Assembly: GCA_029834535.1 (NCBI GenBank) | Contig: JAQMWT010000398.1 | Coordinates: forward strand, 1-64,000 | Source: Chrysophaeum taylorii | Lineage: Eukaryota; Sar; Pelagophyceae; Pelagomonadales; Pelagomonadaceae | Length of the DNA stretch: 64,000 nt | Direction of reading: 5' to 3' | Shown: positions 11,247 to 20,300 of the stretch, in pieces | How the letters are laid out: each line of letters begins with the position of its first letter | Numbering within the stretch: position 1 is the stretch's first letter | The notes under the pieces: generated by a model | What the model was told of the DNA's origin: nothing | Seen by the model: the letters and a program-made list of their open reading frames with translations, nothing else | Databases searched by the model: none | Translations under genes and position numbers: made by a program

Positions 11247-11336
11247 GAAGCTATGACACTTACCCCTACACCACGTATCCAGTATCCTTACGTCATTCTC
11301 TTATCGCTAGTCTAACGCCTCATACCATTCGTAACA
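11241..11336 (+). repeat. 3' LTR of copia element 2
   Basis: Matches 6473-6568 with two substitutions and ends CGTAACA. The duplicated target AGGAA follows. Confidence 0.88.
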
Positions 11337-11341
11337 AGGAA

Positions 11342-11439
11342 CATACCTTTTCATTCCCCGAATTAGATACTTCCAGACGTTCATGATGAGACGGGATGGT
11401 TTCCCAGGTGACTTACCACTGCTTGCTAAATGCTCTGCA
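11342..11439 (+). repeat. element 1 LTR, right part (interrupted copy)
   Basis: Matches 12565-12662 and ends TGCTCTGCA, completing the LTR begun at 6256. Removing 6473-11341 restores an LTR of about 315 bp. Confidence 0.8.
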
Positions 11440-11452
11440 CCCACATCAGAAC

Positions 11453-12183
11453 CTACTCTGGAAATGTCTTCGCCATCGACACACCCTGCTCCTTCTGTCT
11501 CGCCTGATGATGTCGATGCCTTCCATCAAAAAATCGAGCTACTCCAGGAAACTCTTCGCCTACATATTCGCAAGGTCAACACCCTCAGTGCTGAGAATCT
11601 ATCTCTGCGCACAGATCTGCAGGCTGCCGTTGCTTCAATTACCTCCCTGGAGAACCGGCTCTTTCCTCCTACGCCAATGCACACGTGTTGCTCGTAACAC
11701 TGTTCAAGATCACAGAGCTGCTGTCTCGCTTAACTCTTACAGCTCATGACCAATATGCCGCCAACCATTCCTCCCCGGACGATCACCTCCATCATCTGCG
11801 TGATAATTTGCTCTCGTGTATTCAAATTATTCCCTTCGCATGTGAATCGGAAGACTCTTCTATCTTCTCGGATCCGTTCGCTGAGTCCAACTTCTTGGAA
11901 AACCAACTGGACACCCTAAAACTTGACTCACTAGTGCCATCCCTAATGAATGCTTTACTTGCACTCACGTTTCGTATGGTACCACACCATTCTGCTATTG
12001 GTGTTCACACCCTGACAGCAGAAGCTGACAAAGAAGAATATACCGATACTCTCGAACCAGTAACGATGCCCACCACCTCAGATAGCCTCAACACACTGTC
12101 TGTTGTACCTGTGTTTCGTAATGCCCTGTTTAAAAGCGTCAAGTCGACTCTCAACTCCACCAAGTCCAAGTCCAAGTCCTAAG
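11453..12183 (+). repeat. direct repeat A of the copia 3' region (right copy)
   Basis: Homologous to 5486-6120. It carries two open segments (11383-11697 and 11685-12182), the first predicted as coiled coil from heptads around KIELLQETLRLHI and LSAENLSLRTDLQ. It lies directly between two LTRs, where gag and pol should be. Confidence 0.78.
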
Positions 12184-12345
12184 CCCTAAGACGTGAGACG
12201 TCTTAAGCGCAAGGTGCGACTGAAGAGTATCTCTTGAGAAAGATGATGATGAAGACAGGAAAAAAAAAGGAGAAGGAAAGGAGCGTACAGTCTTGATGGT
12301 CGCAGAGGTCACATAAGAAGCATCAAGAGCATAGCAGGGTGGGGG

Positions 12346-12662
12346 TGCAGAGAAATCTGCTGCCTCTTACCCTTATCCGTCCGTTGAGAACGTGATCTCT
12401 TCCTTACCCTTCTTCTTCCTTTTCTACACAATCAAATAGTCCTCTGATTTGTGCCTACGCTCATCATCATGGTCTAGCACGTCCCGAGGTATGTAGCACT
12501 ATACACTTTACCTTTCTTGTGTAGTTCTAGATGCTGCCTGTCGTGTTCTGAGGATGTAGGGGACATACCTTTTCATTCCCCTAATTAAATACTTCCAGAC
12601 GTTCATGATGAGACGGGATGGTTTTCCAGGTGACTTGCCACACTGCTTGCTAATGCTCTGCA
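12346..12662 (+). repeat. element 1 LTR, uninterrupted copy
   Basis: 317 bp, TGCAGAG...CTCTGCA, preceded by a GGTGGGGG purine run. It preserves the pre-insertion site of element 2 at about 12560 (GTAGGGGACATACC). Confidence 0.82.
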
Positions 12663-12787
12663 GAAACCAGATTTTATGATATGGCGACCGCAGCTAGAAA
12701 TCGCACATGCGCTCCCCCCGGGTGGTGGCTCGGAGCTCGACGCCTCGTTCGACCCTTTCACAGGCTGGGCCTGGGGCTGCGGGGCGG

Positions 12788-12810
12788 TATCCGCCCCCCC
12801 CCCCCCCCCC
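12788..12810. repeat. homopolymeric C run
   Basis: An almost uninterrupted cytosine run at the junction between transposon DNA and the next gene. Low-complexity DNA with no coding support. Confidence 0.8.
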
Positions 12811-12913
12811 TGGGACCATCATCTTGGGGCTATCCTCGAATACGACGCTTGTACAATTGTACGAAAAAACCCGATTTTCCCATCAATAAAGTCCAAACCA
12901 AAACCCCGCCTGA

Positions 12914-13658
12914 TTATGACAGCGCTCTTTCGAGGAGGCGGCGGCGGAGGGCGTCGCATTTTGCCTCGATAGTCGCGACGTCGTCGTCACCCCGTTCCTC
13001 GAGTTCGTCCTCGAGCTCGGCCACCTACCACTCCGACGAGGTTTTCACGCGAAAGCGAGACTGTCTCTCACGGAGAGTTCGATGTCGCGCTTCTGATCGT
13101 GAGACAAATAATGATCACGATGATCAGCAGGGTGCGCGTCCGGCATACCACCGTCGTCATCGCCGTCGTTTTTCTTCGCGCGCTTGGCTCGCGGCTCGTT
13201 TGGCGCGTCCTCAACCTCGACGTCGTCGTCCTCGGCGCCAGCGTAGAGCCCGGGACACCGGTCCTGGGACGGGGTCCAGGCGGGTTCGTCGTCGTCGAAT
13301 TCCATGTCAAACTCCGAGGCCGTCGAACGCTGGGCCTGCGGGCACATCACTAGCGACAGCTCGGGCCGCTTACGGCCTGCCTCGCGCTCTCCTTGACGAG
13401 GGCCTCGGCGCTGGCGAAGGGGTTACCAACAGCGCCCTCGCGCTCGCGGGCCTCTTGGTTCGCGGCGGCCGCAGCAAGCCAGTCGTCAGCCGATACGATG
13501 GAGGCCGAGCCGACCTTGGGGGCCTTGGCCGCCTCTGCCTGGCGCGCTTCTCTCGTTCTGTTGAGGAGCGTGTGGACGCGCGTCGACTGCTGGCCCGAGC
13601 CCGAGGGGCGCCCGACCCCGAACCAGTTGAGTCCTCCCGTCTTGCCTGCGTCATGCAT
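12914..13658 (-). CDS. unknown acidic protein, three exons, divergent from RRP7
   Basis: I do not recognise this family. Exons 13374-13658, 13072-13335 and 12914-13024 splice in frame across introns of 38 nt (13336-13373, GTAAGC...CGCAG) and 47 nt (13025-13071, GTGAGA...GGTAG), giving 219 aa. The intron calls are mine: both keep phase 0 and open an otherwise truncated frame to a natural end. The N-terminus has a GLNWFGVGR stretch and a helix rich in Arg and Ala. The middle is acidic (EFDDDEPAW, AEDDDVEVED) with a basic RAKRAKK patch that could be a nuclear signal. The C-terminus is a charged helix, ELEDELEERGDDD, likely coiled coil. It is head-to-head with RRP7, 91 bp between ATGs, so co-expression is plausible. 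A nuclear role is inference only. Confidence 0.65.
13336..13373 (-). other. short intron (38 nt) in the unknown gene
   Basis: GTAAGC donor and CCCGCAG acceptor on the minus strand. Removal is phase 0 and bypasses the TAG that ends the first exon frame. Confidence 0.65.
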
Positions 13659-13705
13659 GGCGCTCGAAGGAAGGAAAAAAGAGACGACGCACCAGTCGCC
13701 ATGCA

Positions 13706-13737
<32 letters not shown>

Positions 13738-13738
13738 A
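13706..13738. repeat. GTC trinucleotide microsatellite in a divergent promoter
   Basis: About ten CGT/GTC units fill most of the 91 bp between the two divergent start codons (13658 and 13750). Confidence 0.85.
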
Positions 13739-13749
13739 GAGGGTAAGGG

Positions 13750-14478
13750 ATGAAGTGGCGGAGCGTCGTCGCCGCAGGCGATGGCTTCGACCACTTCATG
13801 TACGTACGACCGCAGTCGTCCGATGCGGAGGTGTTCGTGGCCAACGTGTACCGCGGCACGGGGTCGTCCGCGCGCGCGATCGAAGCGTGCCTGCGCGCGA
13901 CGCTCGCGTCCGTCGGGGACATCGAGAGCGTCGAGCTGCTCGAGGCGGGCGAGACGGCGGCGGCGCGCGTGCGGTTTGGGTCGGGGGCCGCGGCGCGGCG
14001 GCTCCTCGCGGCTCCGAGGCTTGTGCTGCCGGCCGACCTCGTCGAGGAGCTCGCGACGCCCTTCGCGACGATGGCGGACTTTATCGCGAGGAGCGCGTCC
14101 GAGTGCGAACCCGTCGCGCGGAGGATCGAGCGCGAGGCCGAGGCCGCTCTCGAGGTGTTCGAGGCCGACAAGGCCGAGGAGGCGGCGAGACGAGCCGCGC
14201 TCCGGGACGGCCAACCCGATGCCGACGGCTTCGTCACCGTCTCGTACAAGCGAAAGGCGGTCGGCGACGCGCCGCGCGAGTCCGTTGCCGCTCGTAAAAA
14301 GCGCGCCAAGCTCGGGGGCGGTAAGCCGGCGGACACGCCGCCCGCCGACTTTTACCGCTTCCAGGTCCGCGAAGCGAAGCGAGAGAAGCTCGCCCGCCTC
14401 CGCACCTCGCTCGAGGCGGACAAGACGCGCGGCGCGAAAATCGCGGCAATCCACCGCCAACGTCGGTTCAAGGTCTGA
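13750..14478 (+). CDS. RRP7: ribosomal RNA-processing protein 7 (RRP7A-like)
   Basis: 242 aa, close to the usual size. RRP7 is a UTP-C/small-subunit processome component needed for 18S rRNA maturation in the nucleolus. The N-terminal half reads as an RRM-like fold: FDHFMYVRPQ, EVFVANVYRGT as an RNP-like strand, and a second strand RVRFGSGAAARRLL. The diagnostic part is the C-terminal RRP7 domain: DADGFVTVSYKRK, a basic linker, then DFYRFQVREAKREKLA, a long helix and the terminal RRFKV. The ATG at 13750 is the first in frame after the microsatellite. It shares a short bidirectional promoter with the unknown acidic protein on the other strand. The family call is strong from the C-terminal motif. 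Confidence 0.88.
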   Translation: MKWRSVVAAGDGFDHFMYVRPQSSDAEVFVANVYRGTGSSARAIEACLRATLASVGDIESVELLEAGETAAARVRFGSGAAARRLLAAPRLVLPADLVEELATPFATMADFIARSASECEPVARRIEREAEAALEVFEADKAEEAARRAALRDGQPDADGFVTVSYKRKAVGDAPRESVAARKKRAKLGGGKPADTPPADFYRFQVREAKREKLARLRTSLEADKTRGAKIAAIHRQRRFKV

Positions 14479-14701
14479 CGACGGGGATCATTATATATAT
14501 AGCATGCGTGGTGGTGGTTTTCGAGGCGGCGCAAATATACAGGGACAGTACAATGTTCTGTGTGCGATTGCGCGTCATAGGCCGGGGCAGCAGCAGCAAA
14601 AGCAGGAATGACGGGGGTGGAAATTATCTTCTTGTTTTTTGTCCGGTGGTCAACAAAATGCAACGCAATGCAATTCACTTCACTTCGATCGGGATTTCGG
14701 G

Positions 14702-15208
14702 TCACGACATCGCTACAGCTCCGTAGTCCGCGTGGGCGCTCTGCGAGTGCAGCTTATCTCGGTTCGCGCACACGCCGAAAACCCCGAGGAGCGAGAGAAG
14801 GGAGGAGAGCACGAGCGTCACTATGATTGTGGCCAGATTTTTTTTGCCCCAGCGCTGGGCCGCGTAAACGACTGGCCAGTAGACGCCGAGCGAGAGCTCC
14901 ATGAGCGTCGTTCCGTAGCCAAAGGGAAGGCGCGCGAGGAGCCCCACCCACGCAAGGATGTTGAGCGGGAAAATCCAGATCATGTCGGCTATGGCGGTCC
15001 CATAGTCGAGTCTTGCCCGCGCGCGCGCCGCATCGTTGCCTTTGAAGGTGTCGGTCTGAAGCTTGGCAGTGATGGCGCACTCCCAATCGATGAGCGAGTA
15101 AAGTTGGCCAACCATGGCGAGGGTTTGAAAAAAGAGTGCGACCATGGCCACCACCGTGCCGACGCGGTAGGGCCCGACGGGCTTTCGAAGGAAATCGAGG
15201 CACCCCAT
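14702..15208 (-). CDS. small four-helix membrane protein, unknown
   Basis: 168 aa from the ATG at 15208; the frame extends to 15235 but only through a GTG. Four hydrophobic segments are visible: about residues 14-34 (VGTVVAMVALFFQTLAMVG), 67-86 (ADMIWIFPLNILAWVGLLA), 92-112 (TTLMELSLGVYWPVVYAA) and 119-140 (LATIIVTLVLSSLLSLLGVFG). The loop between the first two contains DWECAI and a charged stretch. The tetraspan layout resembles tetraspanin-like or MARVEL-like proteins, but I see no CCG or other defining motif, so no family is assigned. It lies 3' to 3' with RRP7 and downstream of the exchanger gene. Confidence 0.7.
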   Translation of the reverse strand: MGCLDFLRKPVGPYRVGTVVAMVALFFQTLAMVGQLYSLIDWECAITAKLQTDTFKGNDAARARARLDYGTAIADMIWIFPLNILAWVGLLARLPFGYGTTLMELSLGVYWPVVYAAQRWGKKNLATIIVTLVLSSLLSLLGVFGVCANRDKLHSQSAHADYGAVAMS

Positions 15209-15414
15209 CTTCTTGAATCTCAACGACGCCGCCACCTAGTTCTTTCCAAACTGCAACTGTGCACCAAGTGAAACAAACTTCTTGAGAAGAAATCACTAAA
15301 TTCAAGGGTGGTGCAACGACAACAACAATATACTCATATCAGATATTTTTTTGTTTCTCGACCACCCACCCACCCACCACCAGCGGAAGGAAGAAAAAGA
15401 AAAAGGAAAACTAT

Positions 15415-17094
15415 CTATCTAGTCATCATCATCTCGGTGGTGCGGGTGTTGGTGTCGAATTCGAGGGTGAGGGTGAGGACGACGTAGAGGGCATAGATGG
15501 AAAAGAGAAAATAGGCGTAGGGCCTCGGGAGCTTGGAGGATCCTCCACAGACGCAGGCAATAGAGGTGGCGGCGAGGGAGAGAGCCATCGTGGAGAAGGA
15601 TATGATCGCCTCCTTGTCGAGGTTGATCTGGAGGGCGCCGTGCCAGAGGGTGTAGTATCCCGCGGCGAAGCCCGTGGCGAGGATTTGGGAGAAGAGGGGG
15701 CTGTTGAAGACGGAGGCGACGGCGGCCTTGGTGTTGCCGGCCCTGGAAACGGCCGTGTCGGCGACGACGTCGCCGATGCAGTTTCCCCAGGCGAGGAGGG
15801 TGACTCCGAGGACGGCCGAGGAGAGTCCAGCGGCAGCGCCGAGGCTCTCGAGGACGGCGACGACCTCCGAGGCGAGGAGGTCGAGCCAGGCGACGGCCGC
15901 GACGAAGCCCGAGACGACCAGGGTCGTCTTGGTCGCACGCGGTGGTTGTCTGTCGTTGGCGGTCGAACGCAATACGAGCACAGCGAGGGCCGCGCCGAGA
16001 ATTGCGAGCCATATCGCGACGGGGAGGCCGAGGAGGCGACGGGCGAGGGTCGAGGGGGCGTCGACGAGGTCGAGGGCGACGACGAAGACGGCGCCAAAAA
16101 CGCTGCAGGCCGCGACGCGGCGGCGCGTTTGGCCCCAGTGCTCGAAGGTCGCCGCCGGGATGCTGAGGTGCCGGAGAACCGAGAAGGGAAACTCGAGGAC
16201 GTGTACGGCTTTAGAAAATCGCGTCGAAGCCGCGCTCCAGTGGACGCCTCGGAGAGAAGGAACATTTGATTGGTAGTAGGTATCGCCGCCCTCGAGGGTA
16301 TCGTCGTCGTCGCATGGCTCATCAGCGTCGGGCTGCTCCGGGGGGGGGCGGTTGGAGACGACGTAGACGACGTAGACGACGTAGAGGCTGATGATCGCGG
16401 CCGACTCGACGAGCTGGATGCGGCCGTCGATAACGCAGGCGGCGATCGAAAAGACCGACAAGCCAAGGGTGGCCGCGTCGCGCGCGAAGGGCTTGGCGTC
16501 GACGGCGCAGTCGCCGCGGGCGCACAACACGACGCTCCCGAGAACGACGGTCGTGATGAAGATAGCCGCGCCGAGGAGTTCGGCTAGGACGAGGGAAAAG
16601 TCGCTCGCGTTCTCGATCGCGTTCCAGGCAGTGAAGACGTCGGGCGCGCCGTTCCCAAAGGCCATCAGCGTCGCGCCGGCGACGTCGTCGGCGAGGCGGA
16701 ACCTCTTTGATATGAATTCGAGCTGCTCGACGAAAAAAACGTCCGCGGTCGTTCCGAGGAGAGAGAGCAACAGCACGAGCCACAAGCTTAATAAAGCGAG
16801 GCCGAGCCTCGGCGAGGACCCGCAGTAGATGGCATGGAGGTAGTCGACGAGGTTGGCGACGCCCCCGCACGCCTCGGTCACGAACTCGCATCGGTCAACG
16901 CGAGCCTCGACGTTTTCGCACGCCGTCTTCGTCGAGGACCGCCGCCGTCCGTTCGACGCAGCGATCGGTGCGAGCCACACGCACACCACGCCCAGCGACA
17001 CGCACAGGGCGCCCGATGCGCACCGGTAACACGCCACCGTCAGCGCGTCGTCATCAGTAATCCGCCGGTTGTAAGACGACGACGGCGACGACAT
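15415..17094 (-). CDS. cation/Ca2+ exchanger (CCX/NCLX, SLC8B1 type)
   Basis: 559 aa from the ATG at 17094; the longer upstream frame is proline/serine-rich and antisense to nothing known, so it is not used. The family exchanges Ca2+ or K+ against Na+ or H+ across plasma, vacuolar or mitochondrial membranes. The first alpha repeat is present: LLGTTADVFFVEQLEFIS then ATLMAFGNGAPDVFTAW. The second is present near residues 440-490: VTLLAWGNCIGDVVADT, then AGNTKAAVASVFNSPLFS. The two repeats carry the conserved GNG.PD and GN..GD ion-binding cores. An N-terminal Cys pair, CEFVTEACGG, before YLHAIYC fits the extracellular Cys region of CCX proteins. About 12 membrane segments and an acidic cytosolic loop (DADEPCDDDDTLEGGD) separate the halves. 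The substrate cannot be told from sequence. Confidence 0.9.
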   Translation of the reverse strand: MSSPSSSYNRRITDDDALTVACYRCASGALCVSLGVVCVWLAPIAASNGRRRSSTKTACENVEARVDRCEFVTEACGGVANLVDYLHAIYCGSSPRLGLALLSLWLVLLLSLLGTTADVFFVEQLEFISKRFRLADDVAGATLMAFGNGAPDVFTAWNAIENASDFSLVLAELLGAAIFITTVVLGSVVLCARGDCAVDAKPFARDAATLGLSVFSIAACVIDGRIQLVESAAIISLYVVYVVYVVSNRPPPEQPDADEPCDDDDTLEGGDTYYQSNVPSLRGVHWSAASTRFSKAVHVLEFPFSVLRHLSIPAATFEHWGQTRRRVAACSVFGAVFVVALDLVDAPSTLARRLLGLPVAIWLAILGAALAVLVLRSTANDRQPPRATKTTLVVSGFVAAVAWLDLLASEVVAVLESLGAAAGLSSAVLGVTLLAWGNCIGDVVADTAVSRAGNTKAAVASVFNSPLFSQILATGFAAGYYTLWHGALQINLDKEAIISFSTMALSLAATSIACVCGGSSKLPRPYAYFLFSIYALYVVLTLTLEFDTNTRTTEMMMTR

Positions 17095-17314
17095 TCGCGG
17101 CGGCGGCGGCGGCGGCGGCGGTACATCTGACGCCGCCGACCCGCGGGGATCTTCGCGCACCCCCTTCCCGCGCCGTACGACAGACCCCTCCAACGACGAC
17201 GACGACGACGACGTCGTCGACGACGGGGACGCCAGCCTCGTCTTGGGAGGAAGAAGTAGAAGAAGAAAAAGATGGGAGCGGAGCAAACCACCGCTACTAA
17301 TAATAATAACCCTA

Positions 17315-20300
17315 CTACCACACGTGGGAGGCCAGGTCGTCGAGGGGGTCGTAGGTGATGCGCTTCGAGGGGTCAAAGGTGACTCCCGGGTCGTCGCGGT
17401 TCGAATGGTCGATGGAGGAGGTGGTCTGCGTTCGCTGCTTGGCGAGCTTGGTACGGACGGCGTAGGCCGCGAGGGTCCTGTCGTGGACGAGGCGCGCGAC
17501 GAAGACGTCGGCCGGCGAGTCGACGGGCAGGTGGCGAAGGAGTTTGGCGGCACCTTTTGGAAAAAGGGCGTAGGCGTGAAGCCCCCAAAAGTACGAGGGT
17601 CGGAGAAAGCGCCGCAACACGGCTGCGGGCTGGCGCCGGAGGTCGTCGATCTCGGCGCCGGGAAAAAAGTATCCGAATAGGACGAGGTCAGCGTCGGGGG
17701 GGGCATCCATCAAGGCCGCGCGGGCCTGCTGCGAAAACCCCGGGGCGAGGACCACGTCGTCTTCGAAGATGATGACCGGCTCCCCGTCCCCCCGGGCGCG
17801 CCGCCACTGCTCGACGTGGCTCGCCGCGCACGCGCGCTCCGTCGCCGACAGCGCGGGCAGCTCGGCGCGATCGAGGTACTCGAGCCCTCGGCTCGACTGG
17901 TCGAATCTCGCGTTTGTCTCGCACGCCCCCCGCGACCACGTCGCCGCGACCGTCTTCTCGGGTATGTTTGTTTCGGCGTCCGCGGCGCGACAACGCTCGA
18001 GATCCAGACCGTGGACTAGCGCGAGGCGCGCCATCGCCTTTCGTCGCCGCGTCGCTCCGGCGAGGTTGATGACGCGCGCCCTGGGCCGCCGGCACACGTC
18101 GGCGATTCGCCGCAGCAAGCGACGAGGCAGCGCGGCTCGCTCGGCGACCGGCAACCTCCGTGCCCAGTCGACGACGGCACCGCACGCGCCGTCGTTCGCC
18201 TCGCCGGAATGTGCCGCGAGGAGCGCGCGCGCTACCTCCGGCGGTCCGAGCTTGGCGCGAAGGGTTTCGCGAGCGCGCGCAGCTGCGGCATCGAGCGGGT
18301 CCTCGCGCACCAGAAGCCACGCCGCGATGCCCGTCGTCAGCGGCGGAGCGTCGGGCTTCAACGCCTCGCGCGCCCAGCTCGCGCTCCGTCGAATAATCGC
18401 TTTCGTCGCCGCCGAAACATCGCCATCCCCGAGCGCCTCGCTCTCAAGTCCGAGCCGGTCACGCAGCGCCGCAAACACGTCCCCCATCGTCTCTTCGGGA
18501 GGACGCGCGGCCTCGTGCCAGGCGAGCGCGTCGTCGAGCTGGCGCTTGAAAGCCTCGGACAGCGAGCCGGTCCACGTCGCCCAAGAGAGCGAGGCATGCG
18601 CGACGTCGCGAACGGCTACAAACAACGTGTCGCGCCCGAGGCGCGTCGGCGACGCGAGCGAGACAAAGAGGTCGGCAGCAGCCGCCGCAGCCGCCTTGGA
18701 ATCGCCAGCGCCGCAAGCCCAGGCGAGCACCTCGACGACAACGTGCCGCGCGCTCCACTTTTCGTTTGCCGTCGCCGCCTGGATTTTGGCACGGTGCTGG
18801 GACTGCTTGCGTACGCGAAACGGGGGAAAATGCACCGTCATCCCGTAGTTTACGCACGACAGCGCCGCCGCGAGCTCTTCGCGATCGCTCGCCGCGCGCA
18901 ACGCGCGCCGCGCGTGCGCGAGCGCGGCTTCCTTTTCGAGTTTCCTCCCCTTTCGCGGCGCCGTCGACCGCTCCCCAGTGCCGATGTACTCCGTGTGAAG
19001 TCGCTCGCACAGCTCCTGCATGTACTCCTTGTCAGAACGAATCTCTCGTGGTGCCCCGGGCTTGCGGGCGACCTCGTCTGACATCACCTCGTCGTCCCCG
19101 TCCGCTCTTCGCTCCATTCGTCCTCGCGTCTCCAATGCCTGATCCTTCTCAGAGAGCTTGTCGTCGTCGTCGTCGTCACTCTCCTGGAGGAGGTCGCTGG
19201 TTGCCTCGGTGCGCTTTGCGCTCTCCGCAGTAACTAAGACATTGTCGTCGTCGTCGTCATCGTTGGAAGCGCGCCGCTCGTAGTCGTCGTCGTCGTCGTC
19301 GCTCTCCTCGAGGAGGGACGGGAGGAGGTTGCTCCTTGCCTCAGTGCGCTTTGAGCTCTCCGCCGTAACTACTACGACATTGTCGTCGTCGTCATCATTG
19401 GAAGCGCGCATCTCGGGGCGCTTGTCGTCGTCGTCGTCGTCGTCGTCGCTCTCCTCGAGGAGGGACGGGAGGAGGTCGGTCGTTGCCCCAGCGCGCTTCG
19501 CGCTCTCCCCAGCGACGACGACGACATCATCATTGTCTTCATTGGATGCGCGCCTCTCGGGGCGCTTGTCGTCGTCGTCGTCGTCGTCGTCGCTCTCCTC
19601 GAGGAGGGACGGGAGGAGGTCGCTCGTTGCCCCAGCGCGCTTCGCGCTCTCCCCAGCGACGAGGATGACATCATCATTGTCTTCATTGGATGCGCGCCTC
19701 TCGGGGCGCTTCTCGTCGTCGTCGTCGTCGTCGTCGCTCTCCTCGAGGAGGGACGGGAGGAGGTCGCTCGTTGCCCCAGCGCGCTTCGCGCTCTCCCCAG
19801 CGACGAGGATGACATCATCATTGTCTTCATTGGATGCGCGCCTCTCAGGGCGCTTCTCGTCGTCGTGCCTCTCAGGGCGCTTGTCCTCGTCGTCGTCGTC
19901 GTCACTCTCCTCAAGGAGGGACGGGAGGAGGTCGCTCGTTGCCCCAGCGCGCTTCGCGCTCTCCCCAGCGACGACGACGACATCATCATTGTCGTCGTTG
20001 TCCTCGTCGTCACTCTCCTCGAGGAGGGACGAGAGGAGATCACTCGTTGCTTCGCTGCGCTTTGCGCTCTCCCGAGTGACGACGGCAACATCATTGGATA
20101 CGTTCGCGGGCCTCTTCTCCTCGTCCTCTCCGCGAGAAGACGGAACCTCCAGAAGCGCTTCGCCCGCGGAACCAACGCCGACCCGCCGCGAATCGTCATC
20201 GTCCTCGAGTAGAGATGGGAGATCGGATGCTCGGGGAGCTACCGCGGGCTTTCGTGTTGCATCCACGTCTGCGCGCGATGAGCGAGTCACCTTTCTCTCG

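Larger units (their letters stand above)
6473..11336 (+). mobile_element. copia element 2, decayed, with 96-bp LTRs
   Basis: A 4864-bp insertion bounded by LTRs 6473-6568 and 11241-11336. It has a gag-like ORF, integrase, RT and RNase H in copia order, but in several frames. It sits inside an LTR of element 1, so it is the younger insertion. The two LTRs differ at 2 of 96 positions. Confidence 0.88.

Noticed and set aside
13350-14460. Long minus-strand frames opposite RRP7 (up to 328 aa)
   Set aside because: They are antisense shadows of a GC-rich gene whose + strand product is clearly RRP7. Only the part below 13658 is coding, for the neighbouring gene.
17095-17706. N-terminal extension of the exchanger frame to 763 aa
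   Set aside because: The extension is Pro/Ser/Thr-rich, lies opposite the end of the GT25 gene and includes a GGC microsatellite. The ATG at 17094 is the better start.
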